Source: Maribacter aquimaris (GTDB lineage Bacteria > Bacteroidota > Bacteroidia > Flavobacteriales > Flavobacteriaceae). From it: a DNA stretch of 64,000 nt. The notes under the pieces were generated by a model. It saw only the letters and a list, made by a program, of their open reading frames with translations, searched no databases and was not told the origin of the DNA. This document shows, in pieces, positions 16,812 through 26,808 of the stretch. How positions within the stretch are numbered: position 1 is the stretch's first letter; each line of letters begins with the position of its first letter. The stretch covers positions 62,001 to 126,000 of the forward strand of contig NZ_JABTCF010000006.1 in NCBI RefSeq assembly GCF_014596745.1, in the 5' to 3' direction. The position numbers and the translations under genes are program-made.

Positions 16812-19646
16812 CTATCTTGATTTCAATTTCTTTTTAACTGCCACCTCTTGGAAAGCTTCAACGATATCGAGTTCCCTAATATCATTGTAATTCTTAACCT
16901 GCAATCCGCAATCATACCCTTTGGCGACTTCCTTAACATCGTCCTTGAATCGTTTTAACGATGACAATTCACCCGTATAGACAACAACTCCATCCCGAAT
17001 CAATCGAATATTGGAATTCCTGAATATTTTTCCATTGGTAACCATACAACCTGCGATGGTTCCGATTTTGGATATTTTAAAGGTTTCCCTGATTTCAGCC
17101 GTACCCGTAATCTCTTCCTTCATTTCTGGAGACAGCATACCTTCCATGGCATCCTTAAGGTCATTAATGGCATCATAGATTATGGAATACATTCGAATAT
17201 CGATTTCCTCTTTTTCAGCCAACATCCTGGCATTACCCATTGGCCTGACGTTAAATCCTATGATAACCGCATCGGAAGCAGAAGCCAAGAGCACATCGGA
17301 CTCTGTAATCGGCCCAACACCTTTATGTATGATATTGACTTGTATTTCCTCGGTGGATAATTTTTGGAAAGAATCGGTCAATGCCTCAACAGAGCCATCC
17401 ACATCACCCTTAAGGATAATATTCAATTCCTTGAAATCACCCAAGGCAATACGTCTTCCAATTTCATCCAAGGTAATATGCCTTTGTGTCCTAACGGATT
17501 GTTCACGTTGCAATTGGGACCTTCGGGTCGCAATTTGCTTCGCTTCACGTTCATCCTCAAGTACATTGAATTTATCACCTGCCTGAGGTGCACCATCCAA
17601 TCCAAGTATGGATATAGGTCGTGAAGGCCCTACCTCACTAATCTCTTTTCCTCTTTCATCATGCATGGCCTTCACTTTACCACTACATGTACCTGCCAAA
17701 ACGTAGTCCCCTATTTTCAAGGTACCCGCTTGAACCAATATTGTTGAAACATATCCTTTTCCTTTATCAAGGAAAGCTTCCACTACCGTACCCGAAGCTA
17801 ATTTGTCCGGATTGGCTTTCAATTCCAACAGTTCCGCTTCAAGAAGTACTTTTTCCAATAACTCCTTCACCCCGTCACCTGTTTTTGCCGAAATATCATG
17901 GGACTGTATTTTACCTCCCCAATCTTCAACCAACAAGTTCATTTGGGCAAGACCTTCCTTGATCTTATCCGGATTGGCCGTTGGCCTATCTATTTTGTTT
18001 ATTGCAAATACGATTGGCACCCCTGCGGCCTGTGCATGACTAATAGCCTCCTTCGTCTGCGGCATTATATCATCATCAGCAGCGACCACAATAATGGCGA
18101 TATCGGTTACTTGGGCACCACGTGCACGCATTGCCGTAAAGGCTTCGTGACCAGGAGTATCCAAGAAAGTAATTCTTTGTCCGCTTGAAAGTTTCACCCC
18201 ATAAGCACCAATATGCTGGGTAATACCACCACTTTCACCGGCGATCACATTCTCTTGTCGAATATAATCCAATAAGGATGTTTTACCGTGATCCACATGT
18301 CCCATTACGGTTACGATAGGCGCCCTAGGTTTTAAATCCTCTGGAGCATCGACTTCCTCTACAATACTTTCCTCTATATCGGCAGTAATGAACTCAACCT
18401 CATAGCCAAACTCATCGGCTACAATGGACAATGTTTCGGCATCCAACCTTTGGTTCATGGTCACCATGATTCCCAAAGACATACAGGCGGATATCACCTG
18501 GGTCGTGTTAACATTCATCATGGTAGCAACTTCACTCGCTGTAACAAACTCGGTTACTTTAAGTATTTTGCTTTCCAATTCTTGTTGTTCAAGATCTTTT
18601 TCGGTCTGTTGACGGTGATGATCTCTTTTATCCCTACGGTATTTTGCACCTTTTCCTTTCTTGGATTTACCTTGTAGTTTTTCCAAGGTTTCCCGTACTT
18701 GTTTTTGTACATCCTCCTCAGTAGGCTCAACCTTGTTTACAGTTGCAAAACGTTTTCCGCCTTTTCTGTTACCGGGCGCCCCAGTTCTTTGTGCCGGACC
18801 TCTATTTGGTCCACTACCAGGACTACTGACAATTCTTTTTCTTCTTTTCTTCCTATCGGCATTATCGCCGGAAGCCTTAGGTTCTTCTTTCTTCTTTTTG
18901 GGCCTATTGAACTTACTAAGGTCAATCTTGTCACCCATTATCTTAGGACCACTAAGCTTTTGATATTGGGTTTTTATTTTTTCTTCTTTGGGGGACTCCT
19001 CAGTCGGTGCCGTGTTTTCCTTGGCCTTTTCTTCCTTAGCAACTGGTGCTTCGGCCTTTTCAACCTTTTCAACAGGTTTCGAAACAACCTCTTCCTTTAC
19101 ATCCTCCTTCTTAACCTCAACTTTTTCGACCGCTACTTCCTTGACTTCCTCTTTCTTAACGGCTACTTCCTTGACTTCCTCCTTCTTAACCTCTTCTGGC
19201 TTGACTTCTTCTTTCTTAACAACCTCTTGCTTTACTTCCTCTTTCTTCTCCGCTACAACAGGTTGTGATTTTTTCTTGGGATTCAGGTCGATCTTACCAA
19301 CAGTCTTAGGACCTGGAAGCTCTACTTTGGCCTTGATTATCCGCTCAGAAGCTTGATTTCTTTTTTCACGGGCCAGCCTACGCTCTTCCTGCTCCTGCTC
19401 AAGTTGCAATCTTATGGCTTCCTTTTCTTTGCGCTTTTCCTCACCAACTTCCTTAGAAGCAACCTTCTTGCTCATATCGGTTTGAAACTCATCCAATAGC
19501 ACTTGGTGTACCGCTTCGGATATTTTTGTGGTGGGTCTCGCATCTACCTCATGCCCCTTCGACTTTAGGAAATCTACTGCCCTGTCCAAAGAGATATTGA
19601 GCTCCCTTAAGACCTTATTAAGTCTGATTGTTGCATTGTCTGCCAT
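16812..19646 (-). CDS. infB: Translation initiation factor IF-2
   Basis: IF-2 is the GTPase that places initiator fMet-tRNA on the 30S subunit and promotes subunit joining. The order is: an N-terminal IF2N helix domain (1-60), a very charged Lys/Glu/Val-rich low-complexity region (about 70-235), a basic RKKRRKRI segment, a second IF2N motif, then the G domain with GHVDHGKT (near 446), DTPGHE and NKID, followed by domains II-IV. At 944 aa it is at the long end for the family because of the linker, which contains tandem copies of a [10 protein letters not shown]-like unit. It is the last gene of the rimP-nusA-infB operon, 42 bp after nusA. Confidence 0.98.
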   Translation of the reverse strand: MADNATIRLNKVLRELNISLDRAVDFLKSKGHEVDARPTTKISEAVHQVLLDEFQTDMSKKVASKEVGEEKRKEKEAIRLQLEQEQEERRLAREKRNQASERIIKAKVELPGPKTVGKIDLNPKKKSQPVVAEKKEEVKQEVVKKEEVKPEEVKKEEVKEVAVKKEEVKEVAVEKVEVKKEDVKEEVVSKPVEKVEKAEAPVAKEEKAKENTAPTEESPKEEKIKTQYQKLSGPKIMGDKIDLSKFNRPKKKKEEPKASGDNADRKKRRKRIVSSPGSGPNRGPAQRTGAPGNRKGGKRFATVNKVEPTEEDVQKQVRETLEKLQGKSKKGKGAKYRRDKRDHHRQQTEKDLEQQELESKILKVTEFVTASEVATMMNVNTTQVISACMSLGIMVTMNQRLDAETLSIVADEFGYEVEFITADIEESIVEEVDAPEDLKPRAPIVTVMGHVDHGKTSLLDYIRQENVIAGESGGITQHIGAYGVKLSSGQRITFLDTPGHEAFTAMRARGAQVTDIAIIVVAADDDIMPQTKEAISHAQAAGVPIVFAINKIDRPTANPDKIKEGLAQMNLLVEDWGGKIQSHDISAKTGDGVKELLEKVLLEAELLELKANPDKLASGTVVEAFLDKGKGYVSTILVQAGTLKIGDYVLAGTCSGKVKAMHDERGKEISEVGPSRPISILGLDGAPQAGDKFNVLEDEREAKQIATRRSQLQREQSVRTQRHITLDEIGRRIALGDFKELNIILKGDVDGSVEALTDSFQKLSTEEIQVNIIHKGVGPITESDVLLASASDAVIIGFNVRPMGNARMLAEKEEIDIRMYSIIYDAINDLKDAMEGMLSPEMKEEITGTAEIRETFKISKIGTIAGCMVTNGKIFRNSNIRLIRDGVVVYTGELSSLKRFKDDVKEVAKGYDCGLQVKNYNDIRELDIVEAFQEVAVKKKLKSR

Positions 19647-19688
19647 AAATATTACTTCCTTATTCTAAAAACTGCCGCTAATATATAG

Positions 19689-20921
19689 CTAATCTTCTAA
19701 TTCTTCCTTAAGTATACGCACAACTTCAGAAATCGTTTCCTCTTCCAAGTCTGTTCTTTTCACTAGATCATCAACATCTTGCTCCAATACACTTCTTGCC
19801 GTATCCATTCCTATTTTCTTGAATTCCTCTATAATCCAAGCATCGATTTCATCCGAGAATTCAGTCAATTCAACATCTTCCTCAACTCCTTCACGGAATA
19901 CATCTATCTCATAACCCGTAAGTTTTCCGGCAAGTCTAATGTTATGACCTCCCCTACCTATGGCTTTAGAAACCTCCTCCGGCCTTAAATATACTTGGGC
20001 CGTCATTTTCTCGTCGTTTAGCTTCACTGAAGAAACCCGAGCAGGACTCAAAGCCCTGGTCACCAATAATTGAGGATTGTTCGTCCAATTGATAACGTCT
20101 ATATTCTCATTACCCAATTCCCTGACAATACCATGTATACGAGACCCCTTCATACCCACACAGGCACCAACAGGATCAATACGATCGTCATAGGAATCAA
20201 CAGCCACCTTAGCTTTCTCCCCAGGAATACGCACTGCTTTCTTGATGGTAATCAAACCATCGAAAACCTCAGGTATTTCCTGAAAGAAAAGTTGCTCCAA
20301 GAAACGGGGTGAACTTCTCGACATAATGATTGTCGGTTTATTACCTTTCAGTTCAACACTTTCGATGACACCACGAACATTATCCCCTTTTCTAAAGAAA
20401 TCAGAAGGTATCTGACGATCTTTAGGTAAGATAATCTCGTTACCCTCATCATCCAACAAGATTATAGCCTTATGCCTAATATGATGCACTTCAGCAGTAT
20501 AGATCTCACCTTCCAAATCTTTAAACTGTTTGTAAATGGTCGTATTGTCATGCTCATGGATCTTCGAGATAAGATTTTGGCGCAAGGCTAAAATCGCCCT
20601 TCTACCCAAATCGATCAATTTTACCTCTTCCGACACATCCTCTCCGACCTCAAAATCTGGTTCTATCTTACGAGCCTCCGACAAAGAAATCTCCTCATTG
20701 GGTTCCTCGACCTCTCCATCCTCAACCACGATACGGTTTCTCCATATCTCCAAATCCCCTTTGTCAGGATTTATAATAATATCAAAATTATCATCAGAAC
20801 CAAATTTCTTTTTAAGCGCATTCCTAAAAACATCTTCCAAAATCGCCATTAGCGTAACCCTATCTATGAATTTATCGTCTTTAAATTCCGAAAAAGATTC
20901 AATCAGCGCAATATTTTCCAT
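19689..20921 (-). CDS. nusA: Transcription termination/antitermination factor NusA
   Basis: NusA binds RNA polymerase and nascent RNA and modulates pausing, termination and antitermination. The 410 residues comprise the N-terminal polymerase-binding domain, an S1 domain (about 135-200), and KH1/KH2 domains (VGACVGMKGSRIHGIVRELGNENIDV, AIGRGGHNIRLAGKLTGYEIDV; both carry the GxxG loop). A short acidic C-terminus follows, ending in a helical FKKIGMDTARSVLEQD-type segment. There are no long C-terminal AR repeats as in E. coli. It lies between rimP and infB in the conserved order. Confidence 0.98.
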   Translation of the reverse strand: MENIALIESFSEFKDDKFIDRVTLMAILEDVFRNALKKKFGSDDNFDIIINPDKGDLEIWRNRIVVEDGEVEEPNEEISLSEARKIEPDFEVGEDVSEEVKLIDLGRRAILALRQNLISKIHEHDNTTIYKQFKDLEGEIYTAEVHHIRHKAIILLDDEGNEIILPKDRQIPSDFFRKGDNVRGVIESVELKGNKPTIIMSRSSPRFLEQLFFQEIPEVFDGLITIKKAVRIPGEKAKVAVDSYDDRIDPVGACVGMKGSRIHGIVRELGNENIDVINWTNNPQLLVTRALSPARVSSVKLNDEKMTAQVYLRPEEVSKAIGRGGHNIRLAGKLTGYEIDVFREGVEEDVELTEFSDEIDAWIIEEFKKIGMDTARSVLEQDVDDLVKRTDLEEETISEVVRILKEELED

Positions 20922-20934
20922 TTGTATACTACTA

Positions 20935-21396
20935 TTAATATTTTAAAATAACTTTTGCTTCCTTAATTTCAGAAAATAAAATTTCCTTTTTTTTCTGAAC
21001 CGTGGTTTTCCCTTTTCCTATGGGTTTGGGTTCCCGTGCCTTCCATTCCAGTACAATGCCTTCCGCATTGGCCCCGGTAAGACTGCCTTCATACAGATCA
21101 TCTTGGGTCTGTACCTTTATTTTTCTACCAATATTCTTTTTAAACTGTCGAGGACACACCATTGGGGACGCGGCTCCTGCCGAAGTCACAGTCAAAGAAA
21201 AATCCTCTTCATCACGATCTAGGTTGTGCTCTATGGCCCGGCTAACTTTTATACAATCCTGTACACTCACACCATTATCACCATCCAAAACAACATGGAT
21301 ACTATTGTCGGCACCCATTGAAAAATCGATTAAAAAGAGTGATTCGTCCTGGTCTAGGGCGTCATCCAAAAGTGTTTTGACTTTATCCTTCAACAT
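20935..21396 (-). CDS. rimP: Ribosome maturation factor RimP
   Basis: RimP assists 30S assembly, helping S12 incorporation. The protein has the typical N-terminal domain with the SVQDCIKVSRAIE helix and DFSLTVTSAGA strand, and an SH3-like C-terminal domain. The frame is open further to a TTG at 21423, but the ATG at 21396 gives the normal N-terminus (MLKDKVKTLL) and a 153-aa length. A perfect hairpin sits 18-38 nt upstream of this ATG and inside the mRNA leader. It is the first gene of the rimP-nusA-infB operon. Confidence 0.95.
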   Translation of the reverse strand: MLKDKVKTLLDDALDQDESLFLIDFSMGADNSIHVVLDGDNGVSVQDCIKVSRAIEHNLDRDEEDFSLTVTSAGAASPMVCPRQFKKNIGRKIKVQTQDDLYEGSLTGANAEGIVLEWKAREPKPIGKGKTTVQKKKEILFSEIKEAKVILKY

Positions 21397-21413
21397 AATT
21401 TTCAGTAACAAAA

Positions 21414-21434
21414 GAGGGGACAAATTGTCCCCTC
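21414..21434 (-). promoter_or_regulatory. Perfect hairpin in the rimP mRNA leader
   Basis: GAGGGGACAA / TTGTCCCCTC with a 1-nt centre forms a 10-bp palindrome between the rimP promoter and the rimP ATG. On the minus strand it is followed by TTTTG, a weak U-run. It could be an attenuator, a protein-binding leader element or an mRNA-stabilising hairpin for the whole rimP-nusA-infB operon. Confidence 0.6.
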
Positions 21435-21463
21435 ATGAATACCTTAATATCCTTTCAGTGATG

Positions 21464-21491
21464 CAAATATACAACATTTTTATATCCACAA
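21464..21491 (-). promoter_or_regulatory. Promoter of rimP-nusA-infB
   Basis: On the minus strand TTG (21491-21489), 17 bp, TATATTTG (21471-21464). Predicted start near 21457, leaving about 60 nt of leader that contains the hairpin. Confidence 0.6.
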
Positions 21492-21586
21492 CAAGCTTAT
21501 TTCAATGATGTGCAGATATATTAACACTCCTGCCAAAAGTGATATTTAAATACTATTTTTAGTTTTTATTCAAAAGATCTTATTTT

Positions 21587-22912
21587 ATGGAAATTTTTTC
21601 TTCATATAACATAATAATCGAAGCTTCGATCATTGTAATCCTCTCTTTCTGGTTCAATAGCCTTTCGAAAAAGACCAACATACCGTCCGTACTAATGCTT
21701 ATCGCTTTAGGCATTATCCTGCAATACGCCATGGGGTATTTCATGCCCGACAAACCCGAGTTCGACGGCGCCCTCGAAATTTTGGGCATTGTAGGGTTGA
21801 TCATGATCGTTCTTGAGGCCGCCTTGGAACTTGAACTCAAGAAGAACAAAATCATACCCATCATCAAAGCAATGGGTATCGCACTCTTAGGCCTATTGGG
21901 GTCTGCCTGGGTTGCCGCCATTATCCTGCACCAATTTATACCGGAAATGAGCATGCAGTCGGCATGGCTATACGCCACTCCCCTTTCAATCTTATCAAGC
22001 GCCATAATCATCCCCAGTGTAAACGGACTTAGTGAAACCAAAAAGGAATTCCATATTTACGAAAGCACTTTTTCAGACATTATGGGAATCATGATGTTCT
22101 ATTTTCTTATTGGGGGATTAAACCCTGCGGAAGACACCGGGTTTTCCGGTTTTTCAATCAATCTACTGATTACCATTGTCATTGCACTGGTCGCCAGTTA
22201 TGCCATTATCCTGATTTTCCAGAGAATCAAAAGTCAGGCAAAACTCTTTTTGTTGATCGCCGTACTCTTATTGTTATACGCCATAGGAAAGAAATTCCAC
22301 CTTTCCTCCTTGATCATTATCCTGATTTTCGGTTTGGTCATCGCCAATGTCAAACTATTCTTCCCTGGGCGATTGTCTACATATTTAAAAAAAGGGAAGG
22401 TAAGCCAAATGTACCACGAACTCCATATCATTACCTTGGAAACCGCCTTTATCGTACGTACCTTTTTCTTTGTGATATTCGGACTCACCATTGCCATTTC
22501 CTCCCTTTTTAGCCTAAGTGTCGCTTTGGTCAGTGTTTTGATCATCGTTTCTATTTACCTGATACGATTCGTAATACTCCGAACTTTCTTTGGCAGCGAC
22601 ATAATGCCCCAATTATTCATAGCACCCCGGGGATTGATCACCGTTCTATTATTTTATGCCATACCCAAAGAGGCCCAGGTTGCCAATTTTGAATCCGGTA
22701 TTTTACTATTTGTGATTATAGCGACAAGCTTGATCATGACATGGGCACTGATCAAAGATGGCAAAAAACCAGGTGTTCTGCTGGATGAAGAACTAATGGA
22801 CAGTACACAGGAAACAACCCCATCGCCGAATTTGGAAGTCACCAGCACCGAATCCAAGGAAGACACCCCTTTGAAAAAGGCTATTGACGATTCGGATATC
22901 ACCGAAGAATAA
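21587..22912 (+). CDS. CPA1-type cation:proton antiporter
   Basis: An inner-membrane sodium (or potassium)/proton exchanger. The 441 residues give about twelve hydrophobic helices, with characteristic segments such as FWFNSLSKKTNIPSVL, LEAALELELKKN, SSAIIIPSV (the discontinuous ion-binding helix region) and FIAPRGLITVLLF. The last 50 residues are a soluble acidic Thr/Ser/Glu-rich tail (LLDEELMDSTQETTPSP and beyond) with no recognisable TrkA or RCK domain. It stands alone, divergent from rimP and followed by tRNA-Gln on the other strand. The ion specificity cannot be read from the sequence. Confidence 0.9.
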   Translation: MEIFSSYNIIIEASIIVILSFWFNSLSKKTNIPSVLMLIALGIILQYAMGYFMPDKPEFDGALEILGIVGLIMIVLEAALELELKKNKIIPIIKAMGIALLGLLGSAWVAAIILHQFIPEMSMQSAWLYATPLSILSSAIIIPSVNGLSETKKEFHIYESTFSDIMGIMMFYFLIGGLNPAEDTGFSGFSINLLITIVIALVASYAIILIFQRIKSQAKLFLLIAVLLLLYAIGKKFHLSSLIIILIFGLVIANVKLFFPGRLSTYLKKGKVSQMYHELHIITLETAFIVRTFFFVIFGLTIAISSLFSLSVALVSVLIIVSIYLIRFVILRTFFGSDIMPQLFIAPRGLITVLLFYAIPKEAQVANFESGILLFVIIATSLIMTWALIKDGKKPGVLLDEELMDSTQETTPSPNLEVTSTESKEDTPLKKAIDDSDITEE

Positions 22913-23008
22913 ATGGGTACTTTCAAAAAAAGACAGATAATTTCCACAAACACAACATTTGATCTTACCCAATAAACTTCCCACCCCAGCTTTTCCCTAA
23001 AATGAAAA

Positions 23009-23036
23009 AATCCCGATATCATTGGACATCGGGATT
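23009..23036 (-). terminator. Terminator of tRNA-Gln
   Basis: On the minus strand AATCCCGATGTC / GATATCGGGATT with a 4-nt loop (one wobble) is followed by six U, just after the tRNA 3' end. Confidence 0.8.
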
Positions 23037-23050
23037 ATACATGAAATTTG

Positions 23051-23122
23051 TTGGCCTACTAGGACTCGAACCTAGAACGACTGGACCAAAACCAGCTGTG
23101 TTGCCAATTACACCATAGGCCA
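23051..23122 (-). tRNA. tRNA-Gln (anticodon TTG)
   Basis: On the minus strand the 72-nt sequence folds as a cloverleaf. The acceptor stem is TGGCCTA / TAGGCCA. The anticodon arm is CTGG-TTTTGGT-CCAG with anticodon TTG, reading CAA. The T arm is CTAGG-TTCGAGT-CCTAG. The 3' CCA is not encoded. It has its own promoter (23183-23213) and terminator. Confidence 0.95.
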
Positions 23123-23182
23123 TTACCTCATCTAAAGTCATATTCCCAAAACAAACAAGAATAATTTCAGCTTTAGAGCGTG

Positions 23183-23213
23183 CAAATTTAAAACAAAGTT
23201 TGGTTTGAGCAAA
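23183..23213 (-). promoter_or_regulatory. Promoter of tRNA-Gln
   Basis: On the minus strand TTTG (23213-23210), 19 bp, TAAATTTG (23190-23183): a consensus promoter. Predicted start near 23177, about 55 nt upstream of the mature tRNA. Confidence 0.75.
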
Positions 23214-23332
23214 CATTTTTAATACAATCGCCCAAAAAAACCAAAACTAGCCCTGTTAAAGGTTTATCAAAATTGTATGAGGATGTCTATATTAATTACT
23301 AAATTCGCCCCCAAGGTAAAACCAAAAATTGC

Positions 23333-26300
23333 ATGTTTTCTAAGAATTTCGAAAAATGGGACACCATACTCGGATGGGTAGTCTTCTTTATAGCCCTAAT
23401 CACATATAGCATCACCGTAGAGCCCACCAGCAGCTTTTGGGATGCAGGGGAATATATCGCAACCTCAGCCAAATTACAGGTCGGTCACCCTCCGGGAGCC
23501 CCCTTATTACAAATGCTCGGCGCCTTTTTCGCCATGTTTGCCCTGGACCCCGATCAAATTGCCCGTATGGTCAATTACGTTTCCGGGGTGAGTAGCTCCT
23601 TTACTATTCTTTTCATGTTCTGGACCATTACAAACCTTACCCGAAAACTAATCGGTCAAAAGGAAGTATTGACCGATAGCAAATCGATAGCCGTTTTAGG
23701 GAGTGGACTGGTTGGTGCCTTGGCATTCACCTATTCCGATAGTTTTTGGTTTAACGCCGTAGAAACCGAAGTATATGCAAGTGCAAGTTTTGTAATGGCA
23801 TTACTACTTTGGCTAGGTCTAAAATGGACGGACAATTTGGATACCCCTCGCGGCAATCGCTGGCTTATCCTTATTTCATTTGTCGTGGGACTGACCTTCG
23901 GAATACAGTTTATGGGCTTTTTGGCCATACCGTCAGTAGGACTCCTTTATTATTTCAAAAAATATAAAACCACTACCGTAAAAAACTTCCTTTTGGCCAA
24001 TATTTCGGTGGTTGCCGTTTTAATGTTGGTATATAAGTTTTCATTGACCTATGTACTTAAACTTTTTGGATGGGCCGAGGTCTATTTTGTCAACACCATA
24101 GGGTTGCCATTTAATTCAGGCTCCCTGATTATGGGACTCCTATTTATAGCCACATTCTATTTCGGATTAATGTATACCCGGAAAAACAATTATCGGGACG
24201 CCAACACCATTGTATTGTGCATCATGTTCCTGTTCTTTGGTTTTTCCACCTGGTTACTCTTACCTATCAGGGCGAATGCCAATGTGGTGATCAACGAAAA
24301 CAACCCATCAGACGCTAGATCACTGTTGGCTTACTACAATAGGGAACAATACCCTGGCGTGGACAGTCCCGTTTACGGGGCATATTACTCCGATATTTTC
24401 GCTCCTGCGGGAAAGGAAATGGATGACAAACCCAAATATGAAAAAGACCTTGAAAAAGGAAAATATGTTATCGTAAACCATTACAAGAATGCATTACAGG
24501 ACTCCAATGAAAAGCACAAGGGAATCTTACCCCGCATGTGGAGCGGCCAACATGCAGAGAACTATATGCGGTATTTTGGTCCCTTGGATTTCAAAATGAA
24601 AAAACCGAACGATGAACTTCGTGAGGCCGTACAGCAAGTAAAAACCGGATATGCCAATGGGGAGATAGATGCCGAACAATATATAAGTTTCCTAAAACGG
24701 TTCGATGAATATCTCGAAGTGCAACCCCCATCAGTTTGGGACAATGTAAAATACATGTTCGAATTCCAATTCGGCTACATGTACTGGCGCTATTTTATGT
24801 GGAATTTTGTCGGAAAGAACAACGATGTCCAAGGTCGCTACGACGAAAACGGCAAATGGCTATCGGGTATTCCCATCATCGATAGTGTCTTTCACGGAAG
24901 CCAGGAGAACCTGCCCAGTGACATCAAAAACAATAAAGCCCGGAATACCTATTTCTTTTTACCCCTGATCCTTGGTATTATCGGAATCCTCTTTCAAGTA
25001 TCGAGAAACCCCAAACAATTTTGGGTCCTGTTTATTTTCTTTTTATTTACGGGAATCGCCATACAATTTTACACGAACCCCTACATATTCCAACCGCGGG
25101 AAAGGGATTATTCCCTTGTGGGCTCTTTCTATGTCTTCGCCTTGTGGATTGGTCTCGGGGTCTACGGATTGTTCGATGAATTTAAAAAATGGCTCTCACC
25201 AAAGATATTGGCACCAGCGGTGACCCTTATATGCTTATTGGCAGTACCTACCGTAATGGCCGTACAGAATTGGGACGACCATGATCGATCGAATCGTTTT
25301 ACAGCGGAATCCTCGGCAAAGGCCTATTTGGATTCGTGCCAAAAGGATGCAGGTGCCATCTTATTCACCATTGGGGATAACGACACCTTTCCACTCTGGT
25401 TTGCCCAAGAGATCGAAAATTACAGGACTGATGTACGGATTGTCTGTACAAGTCTTTTCGAGACCGACTGGTATGTAGACCAAATGAAACGAAAAGCCTA
25501 CTCAAGTGACCCTATACCTTCCCAAATAACCCACGAGAAGTATAGATGGGGCTCACGGGATGTTTTGTATTTCCAAAATGTTGACCCCCTATTCAATCGT
25601 GAAGTATCCAAAAGCCGATGGAACATAAAGGATTTTATCGACTGGATCGACAGTGACAAACCCCAGACCAAATTCAAGTTTTTCTTGGAAAAACAGGATA
25701 TTGATGTAGATGAATACCCTGAGAACACCCAAAACCTGGTGTACTACCCCACCCAGAAAATCCGAATTCCCGTCAACAAAAAGAATGTACTTGAGAGCGG
25801 TTTGGTAAAAGCAAAGGACTCTGCACAAATTGTAGACTATATCGACATCAACCTACCTAGTGCCATTACCAAGAAAAGCATGATGATGTTGGACATTGTC
25901 GCCAACAACGATTGGAAAAGACCCTTGTATTTCTCTGGTGGAAGCTTCGATGATGCTGAATTCATTTGGATGAAAGACTATCTTCAATTGGATGGAATGG
26001 CGTATAAATTGGTCCCTATAAAAACCGAACGAAGCAATTCGTTTGATATGGGTAGGATTGACACTGAACTTATGTACGATATCGTCACCAAATGGTATTG
26101 GGGTAATTCAGGTGACCCTAGAATCTACCATGACCCACAAACCAGGGTCCAAGGTATTTCGTATCGCAGCAACCTTGCCCGTTTAATGGAGCAATTGATC
26201 AAAGAAAACAAAATTGACAAGGCCAAGAACATCATTGATTTGGCCATGGAGAAAATACCCGTGGAATACTTTGGCTACTACCACTTTGTTTTACCCTTCA

Positions 26301-26665
26301 TAGATGGTTATTACAAAGTCGGGGAAACCAGCAAGGCCCATGAAATATACTCCTCGCTAAAGAAAATATACCAAGAACGATTGGAATATTACGAAGGGAC
26401 TCCCTTGGATCAGCAGTACAAGAAAATCGATGACATCATCTCTGACATGGAATCCTATCGAAGGTTGATCGATGTACTTATCGAGAACAATGACCGTGAA
26501 ATGGCAGAAAAGGAAACTATGATATTCAATGAATACATCGATAAATTCAGTCATTTCTATCAGGATGAAATCCCAGAGGAACCATTGATCAACGAAGGCA
26601 ATCCTGACGTATCGGACACCATTGCCATTGACACTATGAGCACTATTGAATCTGTCGAAGAATAA
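23333..26665 (+). CDS. DUF2723 membrane protein, candidate protein O-glycosyltransferase
   Basis: A very large (1110 aa) integral-membrane protein of the DUF2723 family, widespread in Bacteroidota and related to TMEM260, for which an O-mannosyltransferase activity has been reported in animals. The N-terminal half (about 10-330) has some ten transmembrane helices. The first loop carries FWDAGEYIATSAKLQVGHPPGAPLL-type features: an acidic D/E pair then HPPGAP, as in GT-C fold glycosyltransferases. A second helix group lies near 540-650. The rest is a soluble domain with TPR-like helices (KIDKAKNIIDLAMEKIP) and an acidic tail. The start ATG is preceded by a weak promoter-like TAAATTCG. Substrate unknown; I infer a role in glycosylating exported proteins. 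Confidence 0.88.
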   Translation: MFSKNFEKWDTILGWVVFFIALITYSITVEPTSSFWDAGEYIATSAKLQVGHPPGAPLLQMLGAFFAMFALDPDQIARMVNYVSGVSSSFTILFMFWTITNLTRKLIGQKEVLTDSKSIAVLGSGLVGALAFTYSDSFWFNAVETEVYASASFVMALLLWLGLKWTDNLDTPRGNRWLILISFVVGLTFGIQFMGFLAIPSVGLLYYFKKYKTTTVKNFLLANISVVAVLMLVYKFSLTYVLKLFGWAEVYFVNTIGLPFNSGSLIMGLLFIATFYFGLMYTRKNNYRDANTIVLCIMFLFFGFSTWLLLPIRANANVVINENNPSDARSLLAYYNREQYPGVDSPVYGAYYSDIFAPAGKEMDDKPKYEKDLEKGKYVIVNHYKNALQDSNEKHKGILPRMWSGQHAENYMRYFGPLDFKMKKPNDELREAVQQVKTGYANGEIDAEQYISFLKRFDEYLEVQPPSVWDNVKYMFEFQFGYMYWRYFMWNFVGKNNDVQGRYDENGKWLSGIPIIDSVFHGSQENLPSDIKNNKARNTYFFLPLILGIIGILFQVSRNPKQFWVLFIFFLFTGIAIQFYTNPYIFQPRERDYSLVGSFYVFALWIGLGVYGLFDEFKKWLSPKILAPAVTLICLLAVPTVMAVQNWDDHDRSNRFTAESSAKAYLDSCQKDAGAILFTIGDNDTFPLWFAQEIENYRTDVRIVCTSLFETDWYVDQMKRKAYSSDPIPSQITHEKYRWGSRDVLYFQNVDPLFNREVSKSRWNIKDFIDWIDSDKPQTKFKFFLEKQDIDVDEYPENTQNLVYYPTQKIRIPVNKKNVLESGLVKAKDSAQIVDYIDINLPSAITKKSMMMLDIVANNDWKRPLYFSGGSFDDAEFIWMKDYLQLDGMAYKLVPIKTERSNSFDMGRIDTELMYDIVTKWYWGNSGDPRIYHDPQTRVQGISYRSNLARLMEQLIKENKIDKAKNIIDLAMEKIPVEYFGYYHFVLPFIDGYYKVGETSKAHEIYSSLKKIYQERLEYYEGTPLDQQYKKIDDIISDMESYRRLIDVLIENNDREMAEKETMIFNEYIDKFSHFYQDEIPEEPLINEGNPDVSDTIAIDTMSTIESVEE

Positions 26666-26702
26666 TTGGGATTCCAGAACCAAACAACCTATTGGCAACT
26701 GC

Positions 26703-26755
26703 TATTTGGTCAAAATTAAAAATCACACAAGTGACCCTTCAATTTTGACCAAATA
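26703..26755. repeat. 15-bp perfect inverted repeat between convergent genes
   Basis: TATTTGGTCAAAATT (26703-26717) and its exact reverse complement (26741-26755) are separated by 23 nt, between the DUF2723 gene and the thioredoxin-fold gene, which converge here. It has no T-run, so it is not a textbook terminator, though the location suits one. A protein-binding role is possible. Confidence 0.7.
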
Positions 26756-26808
26756 CCATGTCAATTGAATACCTTACCCACAGGCCAGATTACCAGTAAA
26801 AAAAAAGA

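Noticed and set aside
18661-19356. Long plus-strand frames opposite infB, some apparently signal- or membrane-like
   Set aside because: They are antisense shadows of the Lys/Glu-rich IF-2 linker, whose complement reads as Phe/Leu/Ser-rich.
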